Positions 32,993 through 45,168 of a DNA stretch of 64,000 bases are shown here, one piece after another. The position numbers and the translations under genes are program-made. Within the stretch, counting starts at the first letter, position 1; the number at the start of each line of letters is the position of its first letter. Origin of the DNA: Lactuca virosa (Eukaryota; Streptophyta; Magnoliopsida; Asterales; Asteraceae); contig CAKMRJ010005523.1 in the NCBI GenBank assembly GCA_928212115.1, positions 144,123,951 through 144,187,950 on the forward strand. Direction: 5' to 3'. The notes beneath the pieces were generated by a model that saw only the letters and a list, made by a program, of their open reading frames with translations, ran no database searches and was not told the DNA's origin.

Positions 32993-35435
32993 TGTAACGC
33001 CTGCAGATTCGGGCTAGTCAATTTAGAGAAAATAAGCCTCAAAATTTACTTTTTTATGGAAGATTATTTAGAATGAATAATTTTAACCAAGTTATAGCAT
33101 ATGCCACAAGGCTTCCATACATATAAAGAACGCCGAAATTCGAATTATAACGAAGAAATTATGACCCGTCGAAGTTTTACGGCTAAACCGGCACAGCACC
33201 GCGTAACGTAAAAAGTGAATTTTTCATAAATTACTTTTAGCCTTAGCAATCTAAACAAAAATTGTAGTCTACGTTAAACCGAGAACGGGCATAAAAAGAA
33301 CGTCCAAATCTAACTTCGTAGGAGGAAGTTATGATTTTTCTAAGATTTAGCATAACAGTGCACAATCCGGAATTGGAATTTTAGATCGATCGGTTTTTGG
33401 CTGACGCAACCTAAATGAGAATTGAAGATCTCATTAATAAGAATTCAACAATAAAAAGAAATATGAAAACGGAGTCCGTATGTAGAAGTTACGAATTTTA
33501 CACGGTCGTTTAATAGTGTAATATTCTCATACTGGTAAATTTAAAATCGGCCAAGAATTAGCCAATGGAGTCAAAAGAAGAGTTGTAGACCTTGTCAATA
33601 CATACGCGTGTATATAAAGAACGTTGAAAACGGAGCTTGTATGCGAAATTTACGGGGTTTAGAAGTCGGCAGGGTGCTGCTGCAAAAGGGGTGACGTGAT
33701 ATAATATAGGCCACTACTTGTCCTCCACCAGAATGGTGACACTTGGCACCTACTGGACGAGTTGGTGGCCCAAAAATCATCGAGTTGAGCCAAAATTCAG
33801 CTATAAATAGAGCTGTGAGGGTTGTTTCATTCTTCACACCAAAAACCCATTCTTTCTCTCTCTAACTTCTCTCTAAACCTCCCAAAACCCACCCAAAGCC
33901 CTAGTAACCTCAAGGTGCGAGAGGAAAGCCCCGGAGTGCCTGAAGGCTCCGAGAAAAAGAGCTTTTTGGCTCGGAAGTTCTACCCCGCAGAGTCCAGTTC
34001 TTCGCTAAACCCCCTGTAAGTTGAGTTATGCTTACCGTACTTTAAGTATAACTTATGTTTAAGTTCATTATCGTTTTATGAACCTTTAAACAAGATTTAT
34101 CAGTGATTCCAAGTCGTTATACTGACTGATCTACTTACGGGGATGATGTCTAAGCTGTGATTTAGTGAGGTGTTTAAAGTGGGATTTCCAAACAGTATAC
34201 TTCGTATACCAAACGGACCCTACCTTCGATATGATCCTACCTGGTTGTTCCTTACGTGATAGATCATGAAAGTAGACTTTGATTTAATGATGAATCTTGA
34301 CTAATTATTAGTCGCAATAAATATTAGACTAAAACTTAGCGATACTAATGCTAGGTTTCGTCGAAGGAAAATAGAATCGTTAGAAGCGAAGCGCTTCCTG
34401 AGTTTGGAATCGTCACTTTAACAAGTGAGGGCATAGTTACTTTCATCTTACACATAGATATGAAGTATTTAATATAAATTACGTGCTATGTGTGCATATT
34501 ATCTGTGTTCTTGATATCTATGTTGGATGAACAAAATATACATGTTTTATTCTATTTAAACTGTATACGTATTTTATGCCTATAATTATGATGGGTAAAG
34601 ATGGGTAGATTAGAGATGAAAGATTAGATGAATGATGGGAGATGAAAGATGATATAGATTATGAGAGGTGAAAGATGATGAGAAACAATGGCCTAGTCAT
34701 CTAGCAGAGTATAGATGACAACCACGGATAATTCTAGACAGTCCAGTGGAACACTAGTAGGCTTGCAACATGTAGGTGTTGTGAACGATGTGTTCACCAG
34801 ATGTACTCTAAAAACCCTGGCAGCTATGGAATTAGTGCCTTACAAATGAACCTTTGTAGCTATGGATTTAGTACCCTTTATATGAACATTGGCAGCTATG
34901 GACTTAGTGTCTCTTAGATGAACCCTGACAGTGATGGACTTCGTGCCTATTCCTTAGGACAATCCTTAGGAATGAATGAATGAAAGACTAGACGATTCTT
35001 AGCGTAGATACTTAAGAATAAAGAAGATAATGGGGATGGGTAACTGGGTTAATTGTTTGATGATAAAACATAATAACTTTATTATTGTGGTTTGAAAACC
35101 CTATGTATTCACCAGGTTTCCCAACCTGGCCCACTTAGTTTATTTGTATCACAAGTGTCGATACGAAGCCACATTACACTGAGAGATTAAAGGAGATGTA
35201 GATCACTAGTGTAAATGAATGTAAGGACTGTTTATGCTTATGTTTCTGTATTGACGATGACATCCCAAAGTTTTAATATAAACAAAATACATTTCTTCGG
35301 AAATGATTTGATAATATTTTTATCATGTTTTTCGGGGAACAAATTTCGCAATATTATTCTTTATAATGAATACTCTGATTTTCAAATAAGCATAAATAAA
35401 TTTTTTAAAATGACCGTGAATTTGGGGATGTCACA
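32993..35435 (+). repeat. Solo gypsy LTR with perfect target-site duplication
   Basis: 2,443 bp from TGTAACGCC to GATGTCACA, flanked by TCATC on both sides (32988-32992 and 35436-35440). It is plus-oriented: TATAAATA at about 33804-33811 with the transcript start expected near 33830. Upstream are four copies, on this strand reverse-complemented, of the same module seen at 25850-26400, ending near 33163, 33333, 33493 and 33654. It sits inside the large gypsy element and is younger than it. Confidence 0.85.
33804..33811 (+). promoter_or_regulatory. LTR TATA box
   Basis: TATAAATA followed by AGAGCTGTGAGG and a CT-rich leader (TTCTTTCTCTCTCTAAC at about 33850). It is a typical plant LTR core promoter driving rightward transcription. 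Confidence 0.6.
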
Positions 35436-35440
35436 TCATC

Positions 35441-37513
35441 CCTTAAACCCGATTGGTTCCCAACCCATCAACCGCATATAGCATAAACTGTCTACAACCT
35501 ATACTAATCGATACTAACATTCCATTGTTAGCCAAACTCAATAATCGCCCAAACATCTGAAATCCTGAAGAATACTCTTGAAACCTTAATCAGTCTGATA
35601 ATCCAAATCACTACCCATGATACCTTACCAATTCCTTGAGTTCTTATGTGGCGACCAATAACCACAACCCTTACCCTGAACTGACGAGTCTTCACCCCCA
35701 ACTTCCAATCTCAAAGATTCATTGGGCTCTAACCGTCTACAACCCATGCGAACATACAATTCCCCTGGCATTTCTAATGACAAAACAACTCATGAAACTA
35801 ACACCACTATCGTTCTGCTACCGCTCCACTCCTAGCAATGGTAATGTTGAACCCCAAAAGTTCTTTCATAAACGACTGCCGATCTCACCAGATCAAAAGA
35901 TAAAACAACTAAACCCTGAATTCACTGGAGAACTAAACCGCTAATCCTAACTAAAAATCCTCCAAGCAATACCCCTGAATTGATCCTAACATAGACCCTG
36001 ATCAACAACTGAACACGCTGCAACCCGCTCAACAAGATACGACCCTCTAATGATTCATTAAAGACTCTCGACATGTAGAATGGCATATGATAATCCTTGA
36101 TAACCCAGACAATATTAGAGAACCGACCCAAGATATAACTTCCCCAAACCCAAGCAAAATTCCAATGCAATACAAATTCCCAATAACAACCCAGAAGAAA
36201 CTGAAGGTAACATACCCGCAAAAGCATCCGATGGAATCCAAACCTCCTCCTCCTGAGTTACCCCGACCATCCTGAGGACATGGTGCAAAACTCACCTCCG
36301 ATCCCAAAAGACAAGAGCTAACCATAGGATCCCCCTTCCTTGTTTGAACCAAAGACCACCAAAGTTCAATCCAAATTACCACGAGTAATCTCTGATGAGA
36401 TAAACGCATATGTCCGCGTATCGATCGGCTCAGTACCTGCCACTGAACAGTAACCAGAACCTGGACCCCATTCCTAAGTGCTCAACACCATACCGAGATG
36501 ACACGTAGGAGATCCGAATATACCCAAGAATCCTTATCCTAAAGGCTTCTTAGATTTTCCAAGACTCTCCTTGATTCGAGTATGAATCCTGTGCTTTCAA
36601 TAGTACAGTCCCAATACTACCTTCCACACCTATCCATACTTTCCTCAAGAATCATCCTGAATCATCCAAGTCACCTTGTCAAATCCATACACCAGACACT
36701 CGCGACCCAGCACAACAAAACCCACCGAACTAATCCGTAGGCTTTCCTAGGTTCCTGACCTCACCCGACCATCAGTTTCTGAAGAACTCCTCATAATTCT
36801 AGTCACCCACCTCATGAATACAATCACATGCAACAAATATTAGATAATCCTTCGAGTAATAGACTCATCCCTGCAACAGTTGGACTCAGAAAAGAGTTGC
36901 GTAATAGGGTCAAATCCATCACTCTGAGATTATTCAACCCTTGTAACATGTGACTTGACACATTCATTTGGTAGTTAACTCCCATCACCTAAGAGTTACA
37001 CAAAGCACAAAGCAGGCAACATTCGAGCAGTAGCACTCCCATCTCACAAACTACAAATCATACTAGGAGCTCCCGCTCCCGCTACTGATTGCCTTACACA
37101 TACAAATCATACCTAAACTAGTATCCCATGCTTTTTAGGCTACCAAAAATCACATATCAGGCCGCCCTATCACTATCTACTCAGAACTAACATGCCAGTC
37201 TACAAGCTCATATAATAGGCAAACAAGACATTTCTCCTAGCATTCTATTATGCAAAAAATGACCAGATCCTTAAACCTAACTAGCATGTTATTCACATAT
37301 TCATAAACCAAATTGTAACAAATAACATGTATGGGTATTCTGGGAAAACGTACTTGAGCTCGGCTGATTGCATGCACCACACCTTTTCTTTTTTTAGAAA
37401 AATTCCATGTAAAATATATTTGGTTTTGAAAAACTTTACTAAATCCTCATTTTGAGTTCAGACACACCCGAGAGTGTACCTGAATCCCTCAAACCAAGGC
37501 TCTCATACCAACT
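35441..37513 (-). mobile_element. 5' interior and leader of the large gypsy element
   Basis: No gag frame is readable. The part next to the primer site (36590-37500) is a leader homologous to 22100-22900. Minus-strand ORFs at 35922-36409 show no Gag or zinc-knuckle features and are probably chance. Confidence 0.5.
37499..37510 (-). other. Primer binding site, one mismatch
   Basis: The minus strand reads TGGTATGAGAGC against the usual TGGTATCAGAGC. It lies three bases inside the LTR that starts at 37514. Confidence 0.75.
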
Positions 37514-37782
37514 TGTAATATCTAAACGTTATGACCCAAAATTTTCATTTTTAATTTAAGTAAAAACGGTATTTCAAAACATTGTTCATACAACCCAATA
37601 GAATAAGTATGTCAAACATTATACAAATCAGAGTATGTCCCATAAACATAATCCATTTGGTATGTGCGATGCAGTCAACCCGAGCCCTTCCCCTTGGAAC
37701 TGGAAGTACCTGAAACACAAACTAAAAACCGTAAGCACAATGATTAGGTAGTTCCCAAAATACCACATACCATACATATCAT

Positions 37783-37970
37783 ATAACAGGCCCCACCCAA
37801 ATGAGATACGGACCCTGCCGACACTCGCATAACGGGCCCCGCCCAGTAAGATACGGGCCCCGCCTACACTCGAATAACGGGCCCCACCCAATGAGATACG
37901 GGCCCCACGCACACTCAAATAATAATGAGATACAGGCCCCGCCCACACTCGAATAACGGGCCTCATCCAA
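37783..37970 (+). repeat. GC-rich 45-46-bp tandem array in 5' LTR
   Basis: Anchors ATAACAGG/ATAACGGG at 37783, 37829 and 37874 show 46- and 45-bp steps; a further anchor at 37953 follows a rearranged unit. Each unit carries two GGGCCCCGCCC-like boxes. The arrangement differs from the array in the 3' LTR. Confidence 0.75.
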
Positions 37971-38802
37971 TAAATATACATATACAAACACATACAACTA
38001 TCACACAAACAACAAGTATATCGACAAAACCAATCAAGGGTCGGCCTTGGTGCCTTAGACCCGCTAAACCTAATGAGGAAACTCAACTTGACTGTCGAAT
38101 CCCGCGGATGAATCTCTGGCTGCAGGCTGTCGAATCCCCAAACTACCAATATCAAACAACACCCAATCAACATTCGGATCTCAAACCACGACCATAAATC
38201 CATTATTAGGGTAAATAACCAATTTACACCTAATCTAGTTTGGACATGCGGGGCGTACTCAGTTGTACGCTAAGCGTACATGCAGTTTGGCTTGTATGAT
38301 GCACGTACAGACTTGTACGCCCAACGTACTCCTCCGTTAAGCCCATTATCGACATTAAGCACTAAATGCTCAAGATCAGGAGTCCAAACCATAGATCTAC
38401 TTCTTAAACAACGACTAGACCCATAAAGTCATTGACTTGATGACTTTGCATGCCTCAAAAGAACCCAACATCAACTTAAAGCATTAAAATTTCACCAAAT
38501 GGACACTAAATCATACGTGGGGAATTCGAAACCCTAAAGGAGGCAGCTTTATGCATCTAGAACCTCAGAAACACCAAGAGTGGCAAGTCAAAGCTCCTGG
38601 AGTGGTATCAAGCCACTAGATCTCATCCTTGGGACCAAAATGAATCAAAACTAATACATGCTAGATCTAAGACATCAATGATCAAGTTCATAGCTTTTTA
38701 CCTGAAACGAGCTAGAAATGAAGCCCATAATCTAGATCCATAAGCTCTTCCTTGATCCCCATCCTTGCACCAAACTCCATCTTCTTGGAAATGGGCCGAA
38801 CA

Positions 38803-39137
38803 TGTTGGAGCATGTAAATGTTCTACAAATTATGAGTGATAGTTAGTTTTTATTTTTCTCTTTATTGCATTGTTGGTGTTTTCTCTCTCCTATATAAAGA
38901 GAGAATTGGTCATTTTATTTGTAAGAGTGCACACAATGTAGTTTTCTAGAGAGAGAGAAAGTGGTGGGATCTCTCCCACCAAGGGAGATGTATCTCTCTC
39001 AACAATGTTCTTAATGTAATATTTTTCTCTTTTTTAGTTTTTGGAACTACTCGTCTTCATATTCTTCATTTTTATGTTCGTTAAATCTCAAGATATTATT
39101 ATTCCGCATCCGCCGATCGTCAAAATGTGTTTCAACA
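38803..39137 (+). repeat. 5' LTR of non-autonomous element, copy 1
   Basis: 335 bp. TATATAAAGAGAGA at about 38892-38905 is the probable core promoter. It ends TTTCAACA, then the primer site. Confidence 0.85.
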
Positions 39138-42124
39138 TATGGTATCAGAGTCGTACCTTAAAGGTTTAAGAGACTAGTTCAAGGGAACGTCTCCTGTTCA
39201 GTGTTTATCTTGAAGATTTTTCGGATTTTTTCAAGAATTTTCGGATCCAAAACGAAAATTTTATGATGAGTTCTTCTATTTTTATGTGTTGATTCAAGCT
39301 TAGAAGAATAAAAAAAGTTGCTAATGTTCGTTCAATTTTCTGCTGGAATATCAAGTTTATAATGTTCTTATGTCGCTATTGAAGAAAAGAAGAAGAAAAA
39401 GGAAGAAAAAGATTTTTGTAGTCTCTAAAACTGTGAAGAATTTGCTCCAGGAAGTTCATTTTCTGGGAAAGCAGACACAAAATATCTTGGGCTTTTTTAT
39501 TGAAGAAAGTGGAGAAAAGCATTTTGTTTTGAAGATTTTTTTCACAGCAATATTTGAGCTCATTTCAAAAGGTATGAACTCCTTTATGTTCTTTAAAGTT
39601 GCTGATTGATCTTCATTTCAAATGTATTGGACGTAATGTAGTGTTTGCTAAAGCCACATGTCCTTGTTACTCTTTTGGGTAAAGAGTACTCCACATTTAT
39701 TTACCTTCCCAAGTAAAAACCATGTGACTTTGTCCAATCCCATCACCTTTTGTCCCTTTAAACCCCTGCGCACTCCACCTTTTTGCCTTCCCAACACCTT
39801 TTTTGACCCAAAATGCTTTACAAAAGAGTCCCCTCATTAAAATATAAATAAATGGCCTTTTCGGTATCATTTTTTCATAAAAAATAACATTGTTCATCAT
39901 CAGCACAGCCCTCCTCGCCCCCCAGAACCGCAACCAAAAATTGCCTACCGAAGTCTCCTGAGAAGGCTCTGCGGTACCCCTCTCAGTCATGGTACCAGAG
40001 CCCTTCTCAGCTACCGGAGTCCCTCTCAGTTGCGGAACCCTTCTCAGCTACCGAAGTGTGTTGACCAAGGTCTACTGACCGCAATCCCTCTCAACCCTCA
40101 CCACAACCTTCTTACTCTAATCTGAGGGACAACAGCCTCTCTTCTTAGCCTTCTGACCGCAGTCGGTCTCGGACCGCAGTCCTTCTTCTTATCTCAGACC
40201 GCAGTCGCTTCTGCCCCTTCTGACCGCAATCTCTTCTGCCCCTTCGCACTGCAACCAATCTTCCTTTCGCCAACCGCATACTTCTTCTTCGCTGCTACCA
40301 CAATGCTCCTCGTACCGAAGTTCACTACTGTAGCCATCCTTTGACCGCAACTCCTCGGTTGCCACTCTACCTTCTCCTCCTCGGTAGAGATTCTTCCTTA
40401 GCATTTCGGTACTCCTCCTTTTTCTCTCCCACCACAACTCTCCTCCCCACCGCAGCTACTCCTTTCTTCTACGCTGCAGTCCTCTCGATGGCGTTACCTC
40501 CCCCTCTCTCTCTCCGGTACCTCCTCCTACAGCTCCTCCTCCTCTTTCAGCCTTTCCTCCTCCTACCTCCTCCCTCCTTCTTCTCATCAGCCCCTCCCCT
40601 TCTTATTTTTTAAAAAAAGCCTTATTTTTTTTAACACCATTTAATTTATATTTTTAAACCATTTTTTACACCAATTTTTTTCAGCCATTCTTTTTATTTA
40701 GCCAATTTTTTTGTAACACCATTTTTTTATTTAGCCAATTTATTTTTTTTAACACCAATTTTTTTTATTTAGCCAATTTTTTTTACACTAATTTTCTTTT
40801 ACCAATTTATTTTTAAACCAATTATTTTTTTAATACCAATTTTTGCCACAACCAAACGTTTGATAGTCACATTGGTTTACTTTATGTCGATTATATTGGA
40901 AGAATTTATTCTTTCCATGACGATTACTCCATACAGCAATCGGACATCATATTTTTCTTCGTGAGGTTTGCACCGCAATGACGCCTGATCAATAAAGTTG
41001 TTTCGCATTCTTCATTCTATGAGATTTTTATGACTTGTCGCTCATGAGCATGTGGACTTTATTTTCTATTAAAGACCACTTCGAGAGTTCCGGCACCGCA
41101 ATTTGGGTAGATCGGTATTGTTTCAGAACAACATAGATTTTTTTCATGCATAGTTATTATTGCTTCTATGGTATTTGATCGAGCAGTTTTTAGCGACTGA
41201 ATCAACCAACTACATATGACCACAGAGTATTTATTTTACTCTCATTCTCGTGTATTATCGAGACCCTTCATACATTTAGGGAGAGGTTTCTTAGCTCTTG
41301 GTATCCGACACTCTCCATCCCGATGATTTGTTGATTTTTGATATCCGGTCATTGGTTATCAAAAATAGGGAGAGAATATCATCCGGATGTGATTTTATGA
41401 TTGTTTGAGTTTGGATTTTTTGAAGACTTCTGAAGACAATGATTTATTTAGTAATGCGATGTGGCACTTATTTTTGGCCTTCACGGATCAAATTTTTGGC
41501 ATTACTAGATGTTTCCCGGTTCCAGATTATTTATTATTCGGACTCTACCACAGATGATTTTGTGTTTGCATCCGGTTCAGTTCTTATGATTTCTCGAGTT
41601 TGAATTTGTGATATTTTGAAGACGAATACCATTTTGGCGATGTGATGTGGCAATTATTTTTGATCTTCCGATGAAATTTTTGGAATTGCTAGATTATGTC
41701 TTTGGACTCACATTATTTATTATTCAGACTTCACTTTTGGATGGTTCACATTTTTAGCATGTTATTCCTTGAAGAACTTTGGGTGTATTATGATTCGAGA
41801 ACTAGAAATGTTTTTCAAACTTCTTGAAACCAAAGTGTTCTTCTTATTGGATCTTCTACTTGATCATTGGAGTTATAACTAGTTTGAAGATTTGGATCTT
41901 ATTTTCTGCTTCATTGGTGGTGCTTTGAAGTCGAAGGCCTTTACTATTTAGAGATTCATGACCAACATCAGAGATCACATACACTTCAGAGTTTTAGAGA
42001 CATTTCAGCATTTGGTTCTCATTATGTTTCATTTTATTGCCACACTTGCTAGTTGGTTACTGTATTTTAGCCTTTTATCACTTCATTTGTATCCCTCATT
42101 ATTTGCGCGCATTTAGGGAGAGAA

Positions 42125-42461
42125 TGTTGGAGCATGTAAATGCTCTACAAATTATGAGTGATAGTTAGGTTGTATTTTTCCCTTTATTGTATTGTTGGTG
42201 CTTTCTCTCTCCTATATAAAGAGAGAGTTGGTCATTTTATTTGTAAGAGTGAACACAATGTAGTTTTCTAGAGAGAGAGAAAGTGGTGGGATCTCTCCCA
42301 CCAAGGGAGATTTATCTCTCTATACAATGTTCTTCATGTAATATTTTTATCTCTTTTCTAGTTTATGGAACTACTCATCTTCATGTTCTTCATTTTTATG
42401 TTCGTTAAATCTCAAGATATTATTATTTTGTATCCACCGATCGTCAAAATGGGTTTCAACA
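42125..42461 (+). repeat. 3' LTR of non-autonomous element, copy 1
   Basis: 337 bp, very close to 38803-39137 with scattered substitutions, so the insertion is moderately young. It is preceded by the purine tract at 42113-42124. Confidence 0.85.
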
Positions 42462-43096
42462 GAACACACCAAAAATGGATACCATGAGCTCAAAATACCA
42501 TCATGAAGGCTAAACGATGGTTTCTAGGGTTTTAGGGACTTAGAGGCTGGTAAAGAGGCCAGCCCTAAGGACTTAATGTGCTTATATAGGGTCCAATACC
42601 AAATATTAGGGTTTTCATAACTCCCCGCGTACTTCCTCGTACGCCCAGTATACGAAGCTTCGCATTCCCGATCAGGTCTCACACTATGCTCATCTTAATC
42701 CATACTACGGCTCACGCACCCTTCTCCGCAGCAGTATGCCCCGCATACTAGGGCTTCCCATTCAAACCCTACACATTCTGAAGGCCTTAAGATATTCATC
42801 TAATTCCGATGGTCCATGTGTCCATCAAAAGGTAACGAGAAGCTCAATGCTTTAATCAGCTCATACCCGCCTTACCATATCCCGAACAAACATCCATTTT
42901 CCATAGAAGCCCGAGCTGACAAATTACTGAAATACCCTTTAACTACAAAACACAAACCGAATACCCGGATAATCCAATATACATCATCCACCTCCAAAAG
43001 AGCCTAAAAATAACTTCTCCAAGGATCCTAAGCCTGCTAATACTTAATCCTTGAACACCACCCCAAAATGGAAACTATCTGAATCAGGGCGTTACA

Positions 43097-44912
43097 TTAC
43101 AATAGTTTGATGTTGTTAAATAGTAGGTTACAAAATAAAGTTGCAACCCGAATTTACAGGTGATAACGACTTCGTAACAAAATCTCCATGCGTGCAAGCT
43201 TCTATCACTTGGTATCCTAGGAACACATGTGATTTTTAAAACAATCAACACAAGGTTGGTGAGTTCACAGGTTTGAAATATTGAAATTACCTTTTTAGAT
43301 ATAACTAATTTAGTTATATAAGTATTATTAATTTCAATGTTGAGGTGTCTTTACCTTATAAGTACTATTTTACTATTTATAAGTGCTATAACTTTTGTGT
43401 TTCTTTTATTGTTTGTAGTATAAATATTGTATATATAGTACTGTTTTCATAATCGAGCTTTTAACGAAAGATTGTGTTCCCGCCCGACACTTCATCGGAC
43501 GTCATAAAAGTTTAGACAGGTATCCCTGTTGTGACTTGACCGCCATGGCTGTAGCTAGCAGCCGTAGGTGGGGGTGTCAAGCCTATATAGATCTACACAT
43601 AACCCTCCTGTTCAATTAATATTAACGATCATAGGCCAAGCTTTTAGCTAAAACTAATTACCTAAGGTGACGAACTCTTGTCTCATTTAACATCTGTTTT
43701 ATTTAGCGTTTAAACGATAAAAAGGATTTTAGTGTGTTGTTGTATAATTATACATGTATATATGTACTTATAATACTTGGTTACCCTAAAAGTTAATGGA
43801 GAGAGTAACGGGATGATAGAATGTTATCCATACGAGTCTCGACAGAGTAACAGTAGATTACAATGCTTATCCATATTAGTTGGACTGAGTAACGACTAGG
43901 CATAATATTATTCACAAGATTTGGGCAGAGTAACTACCGGACATAATATTATCTGCATAAAGCATAACAAAGATATATAAAATATATTTATATGACATAA
44001 TAATCAACGATAATTATATAATTAATACTTAATTAACACATAACCTCCTCCTCCTCCCCCCCCCCGGCAGAAAACTTTAAAAAAATGTAAAAGTAGGGTC
44101 GTAAACTCACCCTTGTAGTGTGATTTTACTGACTCGAACCTACTTAGGGAGGGGGGGATTATGCTCAGAATTTTGAGAGAAAAGCAGGAGTTTTGGGGGT
44201 GAGGATGTAGGGCTTGGACCTTGCTATTTATAGTAAGTTTAATAGGTGTGCGCATCGCACATGCCGCACCCCTTATTACCAGGTAAAATTATGGATTATT
44301 CAAAATTCGTATCTTCTGCATATGAGCTCCATTTTTGACGTTCTTTATATTCACGTGTAGCTATCTATGAGTACTACAACTTTCCTTAAGATTGTTTTAG
44401 CTAATTCCAACTTTATTTTAAGTTCATTTATTGTAAGGAGGGTATCCTAAATGATTTTATAAAAATCATAACTTTCTCATACGGGCTCCATTCTTGGAAT
44501 TCTTTGTCTCGGTTGTCTTATATAAGGGAGTACCATGATTCTCCTTTTTGTCAATTTAGCTAAAACTCAATCGATTTCTATTTCGTTAATTACAACATAC
44601 ATTTCTATGTGCGGCTAATTTTTAAACTTAGAAAAATCATAACTTCCTCATACAAAGTTGGATTTTTTGTTCCTTATACTTTTGAGATCGTGTAGACCCG
44701 CACTTTCCGAATATGCCATTATTCATGCAAAATGACACCACTTTTTGCACACTTAACTTTCTAGTTTCCGTATGATTACACTGATTTTGTTGATATATTT
44801 TATGTTTTAGGGTTACATTTTTGTTAAGACTTATCACATAGGATATTTTAATTCTATAATTTCGACTTTCGGTTATCAGTCGTTGACCAATTTTTGACGG
44901 TTGTCACAATCT
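43097..44912 (-). repeat. Gypsy LTR of the periodic-module family, minus strand
   Basis: The right end is GGTTGTCACA at 44912, followed by ATCTCCCCCCGTGAAT, a minus-strand purine tract, so it is a 3' LTR. A minus-strand TATAAATA box lies at about 44224-44232. Three modules start at 44309, 44467 and 44638. The large gypsy element inserted into this LTR or just beside it, so its left part may lie at 27540-27892. Confidence 0.6.
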
Positions 44913-45168
44913 CCCCCCGTGAATAAATTTCGTCCCTAACAATTATCTTATTCGAGGATAATTGTTATTTATTACTCATAACATACGACGAACAATTATC
45001 CCATTCAAGGATTTTAATTATTCAATAAAATAAATAATTATAACTAATTTCTCTTAATAGATCTAGCCCTAACTTACGGCCTTTACATAAGCAAAATTGA
45101 TGATATAGGATCACCATGTCGTAACCTTTTCTTGAATGGAAAAACAACCTAAAAGGGTAATATAGTAC
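44913..45168 (-). mobile_element. Gypsy 3' interior tip joined to LTR-end-like sequence
   Basis: It begins with the purine tract, then from about 44980 it resembles the right end of the LTR at 26470-26586 (TAATTATTCAATAAA, CTAATTTCTCTTAAT, CTAGCCCTAACTTA), ending CTTTACA at about 45088. Two related elements appear joined here. Confidence 0.4.

Larger units (their letters stand above)
38803..42461 (+). mobile_element. Non-autonomous copia-type element (LARD-like), copy 1
   Basis: LTRs 38803-39137 (335 bp) and 42125-42461 (337 bp), both TGTTGGAG...TTTCAACA and nearly identical, with perfect target-site duplication GAACA (38798-38802 and 42462-42466). Primer site TGGTATCAGAG at 39140-39150; purine tract AGGGAGAGAA before 42125. 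The 3-kb interior has no gag or pol frame. It includes a CT-rich stretch rich in GACCGCA repeats (about 39940-40610) and a T-rich stretch with repeated AGCCAATTTT (40615-40850). It needs enzymes from another element to move. Confidence 0.9.
27893..43096 (-). mobile_element. Large gypsy element with two nested insertions
   Basis: LTRs at 27893-29953 and 37514-43096 match across their length. The element is in minus orientation: GCTCTCATACCA at 37499-37510 is a primer site (one mismatch to the usual sequence), and CTCTGCCCCACTC after 29953 is the minus-strand polypurine tract. Flanks TTACT (27888-27892) and TTACA (43097-43101) match at 4 of 5 bases. Net of insertions the interior is about 5 kb and has no readable gag-pol, so it is either very old or non-autonomous. 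Confidence 0.8.
37514..43096 (-). repeat. 5' LTR of the large gypsy element, interrupted by a copia element
   Basis: LTR parts are 37514-38802 and 42467-43096. Without the insertion the LTR is about 1.92 kb. It lacks the ~220-bp segment present in the 3' LTR (junction near 38244, TTTGGACATGCGGGG). It carries its own GC-rich array at 37783-37970. It ends GGCGTTACA. Confidence 0.8.

Noticed and set aside
33822..34019. 65-residue ORF just after the solo LTR TATA box
   Set aside because: It is in the R/U5 leader; short upstream frames are common in LTR transcripts and no homology is evident.
39370..39609. Basic 79-residue ORF in the non-autonomous element
   Set aside because: It starts in a purine-rich leader (KKRRRKRKKK), is not preserved in the sister copy at the matching place, and has no domain.
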